A stretch of DNA of 64,000 nucleotides from Candidatus Kuenenia stuttgartensis. Lineage in GTDB: Bacteria > Gemmatimonadota > Gemmatimonadetes > Gemmatimonadales > Gemmatimonadaceae. Location: the NCBI GenBank assembly GCA_943330235.2, contig CALQGY020000002.1, positions 1 through 64,000 on the forward strand, given 5' to 3'. Shown here one piece after another: positions 1 to 7,874 of this stretch. The position numbers were made by a program, and so were the translations under genes. Position 1 is the stretch's first letter. Every line of letters starts with the position of its first letter. A model generated the notes under the pieces. It ran no database searches. It was not told the DNA's origin and saw only the letters and a list, made by a program, of their open reading frames with translations.

Positions 1-1007
1 GGCTCGCCGTCCGGTGTCTCCAGCACGAACCCGGCATCTTCAATCATCCGCAGATCATCGCGCGCCGTCTGTCCCTGCGTGGTCAGGTAATCACCCACGA
101 AGATGGAATTGGCCGGATAGAGCCCCATCACCTGCATGCTGCGCAGATGCACTTCGCGGCCGCCGCTCACCCGAATCTCCTGCGTGGGCAACAGGAAGCG
201 ATACAGCGAGAGAATGCGCAGGCACCGGCGCGGGTCCAGCGCGCGCACACCGGCCATCGGCGTGCCTTCCACGGGAATGAGGAAGTTGACCGGGACACTC
301 TTCACCTCAAGCGCCCGCAGCGACAACGCCAGATCGATCACGTCATCATCGCTCTCGCCCATGCCCAGAATACCCCCGCTGCACGTCTTCATGCCCGCGT
401 CGCGCACCGCCTGCACCGTATCCACGCGATCTTCGAACGTATGCGACGACACTACTTCGGGCGTGAAGTTCGCCGACGTGTTCAGGTTGTGATTGATGGT
501 CTCGACGCCGGCCGCCTTGAGCCGCTGCACCTGCTCGGCGTTCAACAGCCCCAGACACGCGCAAATCTTGAGGTCATGCTTCTCGCGCACCGCGCGCACG
601 GCATCCAGCACCTTGCCGAACACGGTCTCGCCGGGCGTGCGTCCGGAAATCACCATGCACAGCGTGCCGGCCTTCAACTGCGCCGCACGGTCGGCGGCCT
701 CCATGATGCGCCCGTGCGCCAGCAGCGGATACTTCTCAATCTCCGCCGTCGAGATCTTCGACTGCGAGCAGTAACCGCAATCCTCGGGGCACAAGCCGCT
801 TTGCGCGTTGAGCAGGAAGTGCAGCCGCACGCGGTTGCCCCACGTCGCGCGGCGCACACGATAGGCCGCGGCCAGCACGTCCAGCAGCGCGTCATCCGGG
901 GCGTTCAGCACCGCATGCGCATCCTCACGCGACAGCACGTCGCCCGCGAGGGCGGTATCGGCAAACCGCTGCCAGTTGGGCGCGGACGTCTCAGGCATTG
1001 AAGGCAT
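1..1007 (-). CDS. bioB: Biotin synthase BioB (3' end cut by window edge)
   Basis: Radical-SAM enzyme that inserts sulfur into dethiobiotin, the last step of biotin synthesis. I translated it directly because the ORF track only lists shadows here. The N-terminus reads [15 protein letters not shown], and the radical-SAM cluster motif [11 protein letters not shown] is intact. The last visible residues are [20 protein letters not shown], so only a short C-terminal tail is missing. The start is ATG at 1007; a second ATG lies at 998. It sits 12 bases downstream of bioD and is the promoter-distal gene of a fur-copper-bio run. Identification is secure; only the exact end is unseen. Confidence 0.95.
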   Translation of the reverse strand, partial: MPSMPETSAPNWQRFADTALAGDVLSREDAHAVLNAPDDALLDVLAAAYRVRRATWGNRVRLHFLLNAQSGLCPEDCGYCSQSKISTAEIEKYPLLAHGRIMEAADRAAQLKAGTLCMVISGRTPGETVFGKVLDAVRAVREKHDLKICACLGLLNAEQVQRLKAAGVETINHNLNTSANFTPEVVSSHTFEDRVDTVQAVRDAGMKTCSGGILGMGESDDDVIDLALSLRALEVKSVPVNFLIPVEGTPMAGVRALDPRRCLRILSLYRFLLPTQEIRVSGGREVHLRSMQVMGLYPANSIFVGDYLTTQGQTARDDLRMIEDAGFVLETPDGE

Positions 1008-1019
1008 AACGGGAGTATC

Positions 1020-1799
1020 TCAGGCGGTGATCGATGGAGAGAACAGACCGGCAGGCACGCCGGAGGACAGGACAGCACGGTGATCCAGCAGGATCGCATC
1101 GAATCCGCTCCCCTGCGCGGCGGACGCCAGCGTATCGGCGTCATCAATGCGGTCCACCCACGGGAAACGATAACGGGGAATCTGGGGCAGCAGCGTCGCC
1201 AGCGCCTCGAAGTTGGTCACTTCCGCCAGACCAGGCTCGCCATCAGCGCCATCCGAAAGAATCACGGCGCGTACAGGCACCCGCGCGGACTGGGCCGCGC
1301 GCACGGTGAGCAGCACGTGATTGAGCACGCCGAGTCGATTGCCCGCCACGATGATCAGCGGGCAGCGCCAGCGGGCGAAGAGATCGAGAAACGAGAAGGT
1401 CGGCGTGATGGGGACCAACAGCCCCCCGGCCCCTTCCACCAGCAGCAGATCGCGATCCGTCGCGAGCGTGCGGCAGGCGTGATCAAGCACGTCCAGATCG
1501 ATGGTTACGCCCGCGCGCTGTGCCGCGACCATCGGGGCCAGCGGCTCTTCCAACACGTACGGACGCATCAGGGATAACGCGTCCCCGCCGCCACACGCCC
1601 ACTGCAGCCGGTGCGCGTCCGAGGGGGGCAGCGCGTTGGGGACGCCGCGTGCATCAATCCCGCTCTCCACCGGCTTCATCGCCGCGACACGTATCCCCAA
1701 CTGGCGCGCACGCACGGCCAGCGCGCACGCGACCACCGTCTTCCCAATGCCGGTGTCGGTGCCCGTGATGCCATACCGCGGCACGGTGAGGTCGTGCAT
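1020..1799 (-). CDS. bioD: Dethiobiotin synthetase BioD
   Basis: ATP-dependent ring closure of 7,8-diaminopelargonate with CO2 to dethiobiotin. The 259-aa protein opens with the P-loop GTDTGIGKT followed by VVACALAVRARQLG, and has the MKPVESGI segment and the VEGAGGLLVPI segment typical of the family. Its ATG overlaps the bioA stop in a TGATG arrangement, which suggests translational coupling. bioB follows 12 bases later. Length and motifs are normal for BioD. Confidence 0.95.
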   Translation of the reverse strand: MHDLTVPRYGITGTDTGIGKTVVACALAVRARQLGIRVAAMKPVESGIDARGVPNALPPSDAHRLQWACGGGDALSLMRPYVLEEPLAPMVAAQRAGVTIDLDVLDHACRTLATDRDLLLVEGAGGLLVPITPTFSFLDLFARWRCPLIIVAGNRLGVLNHVLLTVRAAQSARVPVRAVILSDGADGEPGLAEVTNFEALATLLPQIPRYRFPWVDRIDDADTLASAAQGSGFDAILLDHRAVLSSGVPAGLFSPSITA

Positions 1800-3244
1800 C
1801 AGCGCGCGGCGCCCGCGAACGGGTCCGTGGTGGCGCGTGCGCCATCGATGAAGTCGTGCAACACCGAATACACCCGCGCGAGCTCGTCGTCCGTCGTGCA
1901 GTAGGGAGGCAGGCAGTACGCCACCGGTCCCAACGGGCGCAGCAACACGCCCTGCTGCAGCGCGTACGCCGACAGGTCACGCCCCACCTCGCTCAGGTAC
2001 CCCGCGGGAGCGTTCAGCTCGACGGCCGCCACGGTGCCGATCTGGCGAATGGCACGAACGCCCGGCAATCCACGGAACGTCTCGAGGTGACGCGCCTGCG
2101 CTACCTCCAACCGAATGCGCTCGTCCTCGCTCTCTTCGTCCAACAGCTCCAACGACGCGAGCGCTGCCGCACAGGCAATGGGGTTGGCCGTAAAGGAATG
2201 TCCGTGGAAGAACGTCTTGGTGCGATCCGTACTCCGAAACGCATCGAAGATCTCTTCGGTCGCGGCGGTCGCGCCAAGCGGGAGCATGCCACCCGTCAGC
2301 CCCTTCGACATGCACAGCAGATCGGGGGAGACTTCGGCGCGGTCGCACGCAAAGAGCGGCCCCGTCCGACCAAAGCCCGTCAGCACTTCATCCGCGATCA
2401 GATGCACGCCCGCGTCGCGCGTGCGCTCACGTAAGGCCCGCAACACGCGCTCGTCCCACACCCGCATGCCACCGGCCCCCAGCAGCAGCGGTTCCACAAT
2501 CACCGCTGCCAGCTCGGCGCCGCGTGCGGCGATGAGCGCGTCGAGGGCCGCGACCGTGTCGCCCTCTGACGGGTCGGGCAACCGTGCGACTTCAAAGAGC
2601 ATCGCGTCATACGGCTGTGAAAACACGCTGCGTGCACCGGCCGCCATCGCGCCGAACGTGTCGCCGTGATACGCGTGCTCCAGGGCCGCGACCAAACGAC
2701 GCGGCGTGCCGCGATTGGCGAATGACTGCAGCGACATTTTGATGGCTGCTTCCACCGCCGTGGACCCGTTGTCGCTGAAGAACACGCGCGTCAACCCGCG
2801 CGGCAGGCGCGACACCAGTTCCGCCGCCAGCGCGGTGGCCGGTTCGTGCGTGAATCCGGCGAAAATCACTTGGTCGAGCGTCGCGGCCTGCGCCGCGATC
2901 GCCGCCACGATTTCCGGACGGCAATGCCCATGCGTGGTCACCCACCACGACGAAATCGCGTCGAGAATGGGCCGCCCCTGCGCGTCGTAAATCCACGCCC
3001 CTTCCGCGCGCGTGACGTGCACGGGAATCGGCGCCTGCATGTGTTGGGTGTACGGATGCCAGACATGCGCGGCATCGTGCAGCAGCACCGGGTCGGGCGA
3101 GAGCCCGAGCGCGGCTCCGTCCTCACCCTGGGCCTCGTCCACGTCGGCCTCATCACCATCGGCCTCAACATCCTGATCCGTTTCATTGTCCAGCTGATGC
3201 TCGAAGCTGGCGTACTCGTCGTCGTAGTCGTCGTGCGAAGTCAT
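1799..3244 (-). CDS. bioA: Adenosylmethionine-8-amino-7-oxononanoate aminotransferase BioA
   Basis: PLP-dependent transfer of the SAM amino group to KAPA, giving 7,8-diaminopelargonate. The family-typical start DPVLLHDAAHVWHPYTQ is present, as are SSWWVTTHGH, ADEVLTGFGRTG and the PLP-lysine region LLCMSKGLTGG. The start is ATG 3244, 10 bases after the bioF stop; an in-frame GTG at 3262 would overlap bioF by 8 bases. Unusually, about 55 residues very rich in Asp/Glu (for example DNETDQDVEADGDEADVDEA) precede the conserved domain. The stop overlaps the bioD start. Confidence 0.94.
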   Translation of the reverse strand: MTSHDDYDDEYASFEHQLDNETDQDVEADGDEADVDEAQGEDGAALGLSPDPVLLHDAAHVWHPYTQHMQAPIPVHVTRAEGAWIYDAQGRPILDAISSWWVTTHGHCRPEIVAAIAAQAATLDQVIFAGFTHEPATALAAELVSRLPRGLTRVFFSDNGSTAVEAAIKMSLQSFANRGTPRRLVAALEHAYHGDTFGAMAAGARSVFSQPYDAMLFEVARLPDPSEGDTVAALDALIAARGAELAAVIVEPLLLGAGGMRVWDERVLRALRERTRDAGVHLIADEVLTGFGRTGPLFACDRAEVSPDLLCMSKGLTGGMLPLGATAATEEIFDAFRSTDRTKTFFHGHSFTANPIACAAALASLELLDEESEDERIRLEVAQARHLETFRGLPGVRAIRQIGTVAAVELNAPAGYLSEVGRDLSAYALQQGVLLRPLGPVAYCLPPYCTTDDELARVYSVLHDFIDGARATTDPFAGAAR

Positions 3245-3254
3245 AGGCCGTTCA

Positions 3255-4538
3255 TCATCCACCGACGCCGCGCAGCACGTCGATCAGGTTGGCCGCCAGG
3301 GCATCCACGAGTTCCGGTGGATGCATGGCAGAGAGGGAAACGCGGAGTCGTGACGTGCCCGGGGGCACGGTCGGTGGGCGCACGCCCCCGACGAGAAAGC
3401 CGCGTCGGCGCATGTCGGCGACCACGGCCATCGTACGCAGGGGATCGCCAATCATCAGCGGGACGATATGTCCATCGACGGTGCCGGGCACATGGTGCCC
3501 CGCCTCGCGGAGTCGCGTACGGAGCTGGCGGGCCCGCTGACGTACCGCGTCGCGGCGCCAGGGTTCCACCTGCGCGATGCGCAACGCTTCCAACGAGGCC
3601 GCCGCAAGCGCTGGCGGGGAGCCGGTGGTGAATACAAACGCCCGCGCGCGACTCGTCAGGAATTCAATGAGCGGCAACGAGCCGGCCACCCACGCGCCGG
3701 ACGTGCCAAGCGCTTTGCCAAGGGTGCCCATGACCACATCGATCTGCCCGGTCATCCCCTGCTGCTCAATGGTGCCGCCGCCGCTCGCACCGAGCACTCC
3801 GGTTCCGTGGGCGTCGTCAACGTACGTCCACGCCCCGTACTGCCGCGCTAATGGGACGAGCCCATCCAGCGGAAAGACATCGCCGTCCATCGAGAAGACG
3901 CCTTCCACCACAATCAACGCCCGACGGAACTGATGGCGGTCGGCCTCCAGCATCGCCGCCAGTGCCGCGAGGTCGTTGTGCGGAAACACCCGCAGCGTGG
4001 CCTTCGACAGGCGGCACCCATCAATCAACGATGCGTGATTCAGCGCGTCGGAGTAGACCACGTCATCGGGGCCCACCAGCGCGGGAATCACGCCGATGTT
4101 GGCCATGTATCCCGAAGGGAAGAGCAGGGCATGCTCGCATCCCTTGAAGCGCGCGAGCGCGCGCTCCAGCGCCTCATGCACGGGATGATTCCCCGAGATG
4201 AGGCGGGCCGCCCCCGCGCCGGTGCCTTCGGTTTGTAAGACGGCCATGGCGGCCCGCGCCACGCGCGGATCGGCGGCCAGCCCGAGGTAGTCGTTGGAGG
4301 CGAAGTCGGCCACGCGCTCGCCGTGCACCAGCACGGAGCCCGCGTGCCGCTGCTGCACCGCGCGCATCGTGCGCCGCAGCCCCGCCGCGTCGAGCGCCTG
4401 CACTTCTTCGTCCAGAACGTCATTCATCGCGCGCCGCACCGGCGCGTGGAACGGCGCGTGGGACGGCGCGTGGGACGGCGCGTGTGACGGCGCGTGTGAC
4501 GGCGTGGGCGAAGGCGCCGACGGGTCGTGCATGCTCAC
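3255..4538 (-). CDS. bioF: 8-amino-7-oxononanoate synthase BioF
   Basis: PLP enzyme condensing pimeloyl thioester with alanine. Family motifs are FASNDYLGLA, VDDAHGTGVLGASGGG and the PLP-lysine stretch MGTLGKALGTSGAW. The GTG at 4538 overlaps the upstream cupredoxin stop (GTGA), and ATG 4532 follows. ATG 4427 (MNDVLDEEVQ) would give the usual length of about 390 aa. The extra 37 residues from the upstream start are made of SHAP repeats encoded by a 12-base tandem repeat, so the true start is uncertain. It heads the bioFADB block. Confidence 0.93.
   Translation of the reverse strand: MSMHDPSAPSPTPSHAPSHAPSHAPSHAPFHAPVRRAMNDVLDEEVQALDAAGLRRTMRAVQQRHAGSVLVHGERVADFASNDYLGLAADPRVARAAMAVLQTEGTGAGAARLISGNHPVHEALERALARFKGCEHALLFPSGYMANIGVIPALVGPDDVVYSDALNHASLIDGCRLSKATLRVFPHNDLAALAAMLEADRHQFRRALIVVEGVFSMDGDVFPLDGLVPLARQYGAWTYVDDAHGTGVLGASGGGTIEQQGMTGQIDVVMGTLGKALGTSGAWVAGSLPLIEFLTSRARAFVFTTGSPPALAAASLEALRIAQVEPWRRDAVRQRARQLRTRLREAGHHVPGTVDGHIVPLMIGDPLRTMAVVADMRRRGFLVGGVRPPTVPPGTSRLRVSLSAMHPPELVDALAANLIDVLRGVGG
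4441..4500. repeat. 12-base tandem repeat (5 units) in bioF 5' region
   Basis: Five consecutive 12-base units close to ggcgcgtgggac run without interruption; a sixth, diverged unit follows. On the coding (minus) strand they encode SHAP/FHAP tetrapeptides. The unit length keeps the frame, so copy number could vary without frameshifting bioF. Confidence 0.9.
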
Positions 4539-4885
4539 TGCACCACGACCGTGAGGCGCTTGCTGGTCGCGTGCGCCGAGCAGAACCCGCCGAAGGTGCC
4601 GGGCGGCACCACGTAGTCCATCTGTGAGGCCGGCTTCACCGTGAACATCGCGAGCACATGTTGCACAGTGTCCTGATTGACCACGCGCACCGACCGGCGC
4701 GCACCCGCGCCGCCAACGAACACGGTATCGCCCAGCGGGTGGCGCAGACCGAAATGATTAATCACCGTGGCGATCCCCCCGCGTGCGACGCGGATCTCCA
4801 CGTCGGGGCGCGGCCATCCCATCCACAGCACGGCGCCGGCAACCAGCAGCAGGGCCAGCAGCCGAGTCACCGCGGCGGCGGTCAT
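4535..4885 (-). CDS. Small exported cupredoxin-like protein
   Basis: 116 aa. The N-terminal hydrophobic segment RLLALLLVAGAVLWMGW is a signal anchor or signal peptide. The rest looks like a cupredoxin beta-sandwich, with a His in DTVQHVLAMF and a C-terminal FCSAHATSKRLTV that places Cys and His two residues apart, as copper ligands often are. No obvious axial Met follows. It overlaps the PCuAC gene by ATGA and bioF by GTGA, so it sits inside a copper-handling operon. A copper carrier role for cytochrome oxidase assembly is inferred; the family assignment is from pattern only. Confidence 0.7.
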   Translation of the reverse strand: MTAAAVTRLLALLLVAGAVLWMGWPRPDVEIRVARGGIATVINHFGLRHPLGDTVFVGGAGARRSVRVVNQDTVQHVLAMFTVKPASQMDYVVPPGTFGGFCSAHATSKRLTVVVQ

Positions 4886-5367
4886 AGGGTGCGCACGCGC
4901 GCCACGGCTCGCACGGTTCGGCCGTCTCCCAGCATGAGCGTGACCAGCACCGAGTCACGCCCCTCGACGGCGCGCGTCAGGTCGGGCAGCATGATGTGAA
5001 GTCCACCGGGGGCCATGACGAGTGTGCTGTCGCGGGCAATGCGCACGCTCGCACGCGGGTTCATATGCACCATGCCGTCGTGCTCGGAGCTCTCGTGCAA
5101 CGCCGCTGCGGGAGACTCGGGCGCGGTCACGGCGGTGATCACGACATCCGCGGTATCCGTGTTCGTGAGACGCAGATACACACCGCCGGTGGCTCCCGAA
5201 TCCGCTCGGCGCGCCCACGCGTCATCCACGCGCAGCGGCCCGGCCGTGGACGGGGCGCCACGTTTGCCGCACGCGGTCACGCACACCACGGCGAATGACA
5301 CCGAGAGGGCCAGCGCACGCGCCATCGAGGACGTGCGACGTGTGAGGTGTGCTGAGCGTTTCATCAT
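4882..5367 (-). CDS. PCuAC-family periplasmic copper chaperone (lipoprotein)
   Basis: 161 aa with a lipoprotein signal (VVCVTAC, Cys about residue 33). The PCuAC (DUF461) pattern is visible: LRVDDAWARRADSGATGGVYLRLTN, then a His/Met cluster (SSEHDGMVHM) and the closing MAPGGLHIML with H-x-M. PCuAC proteins bind Cu(I) outside the membrane and hand it to the CuA site of cytochrome oxidase, usually alongside SCO. Here the SCO gene is immediately upstream (ATGA overlap) and a cupredoxin immediately downstream. Confidence 0.9.
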   Translation of the reverse strand: MMKRSAHLTRRTSSMARALALSVSFAVVCVTACGKRGAPSTAGPLRVDDAWARRADSGATGGVYLRLTNTDTADVVITAVTAPESPAAALHESSEHDGMVHMNPRASVRIARDSTLVMAPGGLHIMLPDLTRAVEGRDSVLVTLMLGDGRTVRAVARVRTL

Positions 5368-5993
5368 CAGCGGAGCGTGGCAAGATCGGCCGCGAGCGCT
5401 TCCCAGCCGATGCCCAGCGGGTACATCGCCACAATGCGCCCGCGGTCGTCGAGGAGGAACGTCTGTGCGGCATGCGCAACGGAATAATGCGTCGAGTCTA
5501 CGATGCCTTCGCGCGCCGCACTCGCCCCAAAGGCCGCCAAAATGCCGGCGGTGGTGGCCGAGTCGCCGGAGAGCCCCGTGAACGCCGCGTCAAACTGCGT
5601 CGCGTAGCGCTCGGCGATGGCCGGCGTGTCCCGCGCCGGATCTACCGATACGAAGACGAAGCGGACGGCGGCGGCGTCTGCGCCCAGCTTGGTCTTAGCG
5701 CGCTTCCAGTCGGAGAGCGTCGTCGGGCACACGTCAGGGCAGTGCGTGTAGCCGAAGAACAGCACGGTCAGTCGGCCAGATTCCGGTGCCGTGGTAAACG
5801 TCGCGCCCGACGCGCGGGTGAACGTGAACGCGGCCACCTCACGGGGCGGATCCACCATCACGCCATGCAACTGCGGCGTGCCCGTGCAGGCCGCGAAGAG
5901 CGCCGCGCCCGTTACCGCGAATGCCATGGCGCGCGCCAATGCGGACGCCGTGATCCGCGCACCAAAACGCCGAGGTGCCGCGACCGGGTGCAT
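5367..5993 (-). CDS. SCO1/SenC-family copper/thiol protein
   Basis: 208 aa from ATG 5993 (MHPVAAPRR); the longer frame in the ORF track would run into fur. A hydrophobic signal ends at a lipobox-like LFAAC. The thioredoxin-fold SCO motif CPDVCP lies in FFGYTHCPDVCPTT, and the conserved copper-binding His is in SVAHAAQTFLLDD. SCO proteins deliver copper to, or reduce, the CuA cysteines of cytochrome c oxidase. The start lies 10 bases after fur, and the stop overlaps the PCuAC start. Confidence 0.92.
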   Translation of the reverse strand: MHPVAAPRRFGARITASALARAMAFAVTGAALFAACTGTPQLHGVMVDPPREVAAFTFTRASGATFTTAPESGRLTVLFFGYTHCPDVCPTTLSDWKRAKTKLGADAAAVRFVFVSVDPARDTPAIAERYATQFDAAFTGLSGDSATTAGILAAFGASAAREGIVDSTHYSVAHAAQTFLLDDRGRIVAMYPLGIGWEALAADLATLR

Positions 5994-6003
5994 CAGGGTG
6001 CCG

Positions 6004-6381
6004 TCATGCGGTGGTCGCGCAGCGCGCGCATTGTCCGTAGAGCACGATCTCATGGGACTCCAACTGAAAGCCTGGGGGAGCGAGCGCGGCGAAATCGCCG
6101 GGACATCCCTCGATCTCAAACACCCGCGTGCACGTGCGGCAGCGGAAATGGTGGTGATGCCCTGCGCCGGCACGCTCATAGCGCGGCGCCTCGCCCGGGA
6201 GTTCCACCGGTACCAGCCACCCGGTGTCCACGAGCGAATTGATGGCGCGATAGACCGTCGCGATGCCAAGCCCCGTCACCTGCGCACGCCCCGCCTCCAG
6301 CACTTCGAAAGGGCCCAGCGGACGCGGGGTACCTTCGAAGACTTGGCGAATCGCATCGCGCTGACGAGTCTTGCGTTCCAT
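6004..6381 (-). CDS. Fur-family metalloregulator
   Basis: 125-aa Fur-type repressor. The N-terminal winged helix starts RQRDAIRQVFE and includes GLGIATVYRAINSLVDTGW. The dimerisation and metal half has HHHHFRCRTCTRVFE and a C-terminal CARC, giving two CxxC structural-zinc pairs. It is the first gene of the minus-strand run fur-SCO-PCuAC-cupredoxin-bioFADB and is divergent from the PAP2 gene across 62 bases. Whether it senses Fe, Zn, Mn or peroxide cannot be read from the sequence. The nearby rpmE2 and ZIP genes make Zur a reasonable guess. Confidence 0.9.
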   Translation of the reverse strand: MERKTRQRDAIRQVFEGTPRPLGPFEVLEAGRAQVTGLGIATVYRAINSLVDTGWLVPVELPGEAPRYERAGAGHHHHFRCRTCTRVFEIEGCPGDFAALAPPGFQLESHEIVLYGQCARCATTA

Positions 6382-6443
6382 CTCCGCAATATGGCCGCGT
6401 CGACAGTGGCGTGCAGGCCTCGCGGCCGGTTTGATTTCGCAAC

Positions 6444-7094
6444 ATGTCCCTCGTCCGCACCGACCCGCTGCAGGCGCTCCGCACGCGTCGCCAATGGCTC
6501 CAGTTCGCCGCGTTGGCGATCATCGCGGTCGTGGTGGCCCATGGGCTCGATGAGACCGCGTGGCGGCAGCTGCGCGATGCGCGCATTTACGAGAAAGATT
6601 GGGGGCGCCTCCTCCGGCTGATCGGGTTCCTCCCCACGTGGCTGATCATCGCGACGGCGCTTTGGCTGCACGACCGCCCCGCGACGGGATGGGGGTGGCG
6701 CGGCGGGCTGGCCCTGCTGTCGCCCACCGTGGGCGGTGCCCTGGCCGAAGTGCTGAAGATGCTGGTCCGACGCGTCCGGCCGGTGCCCGAGCAGTTCGTC
6801 TACGCCTTCCGTCCGTTCGCCGATCATCCGTTCTCCACTGGTGGACTGGGGATGCCCAGTAGTCACACCATGGTAGCGTTCGCGGGGGCGGCCGCGATGG
6901 CGCGCCTCTTCCCGCGCGCCTGGTGGCTGTGGTATCTGCTGGCCGTCGGTTGCGCCGCCACGCGCGTGCTGGCGCTGGCGCATTTTCTCAGCGACACGGT
7001 GGCCGCGGCCTTTCTGGGGTATGCGGTGGGAGTCCTCCTCGCACGCGCGGGCGGCTTCGGGCGGGCGCTTTCTACCATTTCGCCGCGTGACTAG
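6444..7094 (+). CDS. PAP2-family membrane phosphatase
   Basis: 216 aa with about five or six hydrophobic helices. All three PAP2 signature parts are visible: KMLVRRVRP, then GMPSSHTM (PSGH-like), then RVLALAHFLSDTVAA (R-x5-H-x3-D). The family dephosphorylates lipid phosphates such as undecaprenyl pyrophosphate or phosphatidate at the outer face of the membrane. It is divergently transcribed from fur; the substrate cannot be predicted. Confidence 0.9.
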   Translation: MSLVRTDPLQALRTRRQWLQFAALAIIAVVVAHGLDETAWRQLRDARIYEKDWGRLLRLIGFLPTWLIIATALWLHDRPATGWGWRGGLALLSPTVGGALAEVLKMLVRRVRPVPEQFVYAFRPFADHPFSTGGLGMPSSHTMVAFAGAAAMARLFPRAWWLWYLLAVGCAATRVLALAHFLSDTVAAAFLGYAVGVLLARAGGFGRALSTISPRD

Positions 7095-7159
7095 CTTCTG
7101 CGCAGTACGGGGCCCTGTCGCCCGAGCGCCCTCGACCGTCTACGGTGGGAAGATTGACG

Positions 7160-7369
7160 ATGCACCGACCGACCGCGCCCGGCCGTGACCGCGCGCCCAC
7201 CCCGCCCACGGCTGAGTCGCCATGCATCAAGATCTGCCAGCTGGATCTGGAGAACCGATGCCGCGGCTGCGGTCGCACGCTCGAGGAAATCCGCGACTGG
7301 CGTGATATGAGCACCGCGCAGCGCATCGCCGTCAATCAGCGACTCGGGTTCGTGTCACACGAGCGCTAG
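7160..7369 (+). CDS. DUF1289 small Cys-rich protein
   Basis: 69 aa from ATG 7160, preceded by a gggaag ribosome-site-like run; an in-frame GTG lies at 7145. The core SPCIKICQLDLENRCRGCGRTLEEI followed by W and a TAQRIAV helix matches DUF1289, whose four Cys suggest a metal or Fe-S site. Function unknown. It lies between the PAP2 gene and copC on the same strand. Confidence 0.85.
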   Translation: MHRPTAPGRDRAPTPPTAESPCIKICQLDLENRCRGCGRTLEEIRDWRDMSTAQRIAVNQRLGFVSHER

Positions 7370-7439
7370 TCGTCCGGTCGTCCGCTGTTCGCCCGCCTCT
7401 CGTCTGCTGTTCCGCGTCACCTTCTTCTGGGAGCCTCCG

Positions 7440-7871
7440 ATGCCCGCAGTGCGTTCAACCCTTCGCGTGACGATCACGGCCGCGGTCTCGGCCCTCGCCA
7501 TCGGATCCATGGCGTCCTCCGCGTCTGCCATGCACGACGTGGCCATGCACGACGTGGCCATGCGGCACCTCAAGTTGGTGCGTTCCTCGCCGGCGGCCGA
7601 TAGCGTCATGGCCACATCCCCCGATGCCATTCGGTTGTGGCTCTCCGAGCCCGCCGAGGCCCCGGTGTCGAAGATCGCGCTCGCGACCGATGCCGGCACG
7701 GCGATCGCGGTCGGTGCAGTAACCCGCGATGCGGCCAAGGATGCGCCGCTGGTGGCCAAGATTACGAAGCCGCTCAGTGCCGGTGGGTACAAGGTCACCT
7801 GGAAGGCGATGTCGAAAGACGGCCACGTGGTGAACGGGACGTTTGGCTTTCGCGTCGGATCCGCGAAGTAG
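7440..7871 (+). CDS. copC: CopC-family periplasmic copper-binding protein
   Basis: 143 aa. The signal peptide ends near SSASA. The CopC domain starts RHLKLVRSSPAADS and ends SKDGHVVNGTFGFRV, whose DGH supplies two classical Cu(II) ligands. The usual mature N-terminal His (here in RHLKL) is preceded by a duplicated MHDVA pentapeptide encoded by two identical 15-base units, so the N-terminal copper site may be changed. copD follows after 3 bases, which fits a CopC-CopD copper uptake or tolerance pair. Confidence 0.92.
   Translation: MPAVRSTLRVTITAAVSALAIGSMASSASAMHDVAMHDVAMRHLKLVRSSPAADSVMATSPDAIRLWLSEPAEAPVSKIALATDAGTAIAVGAVTRDAAKDAPLVAKITKPLSAGGYKVTWKAMSKDGHVVNGTFGFRVGSAK
7530..7559. repeat. 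15-base perfect tandem duplication in copC
   Basis: atgcacgacgtggcc occurs twice in succession and encodes MHDVA-MHDVA directly after the predicted signal cleavage region of CopC. Confidence 0.95.
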
Positions 7872-7874
7872 TCG

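Noticed and set aside
4441-4500. CRISPR-like array
   Set aside because: Units are contiguous 12-mers without spacers and are translated in frame.
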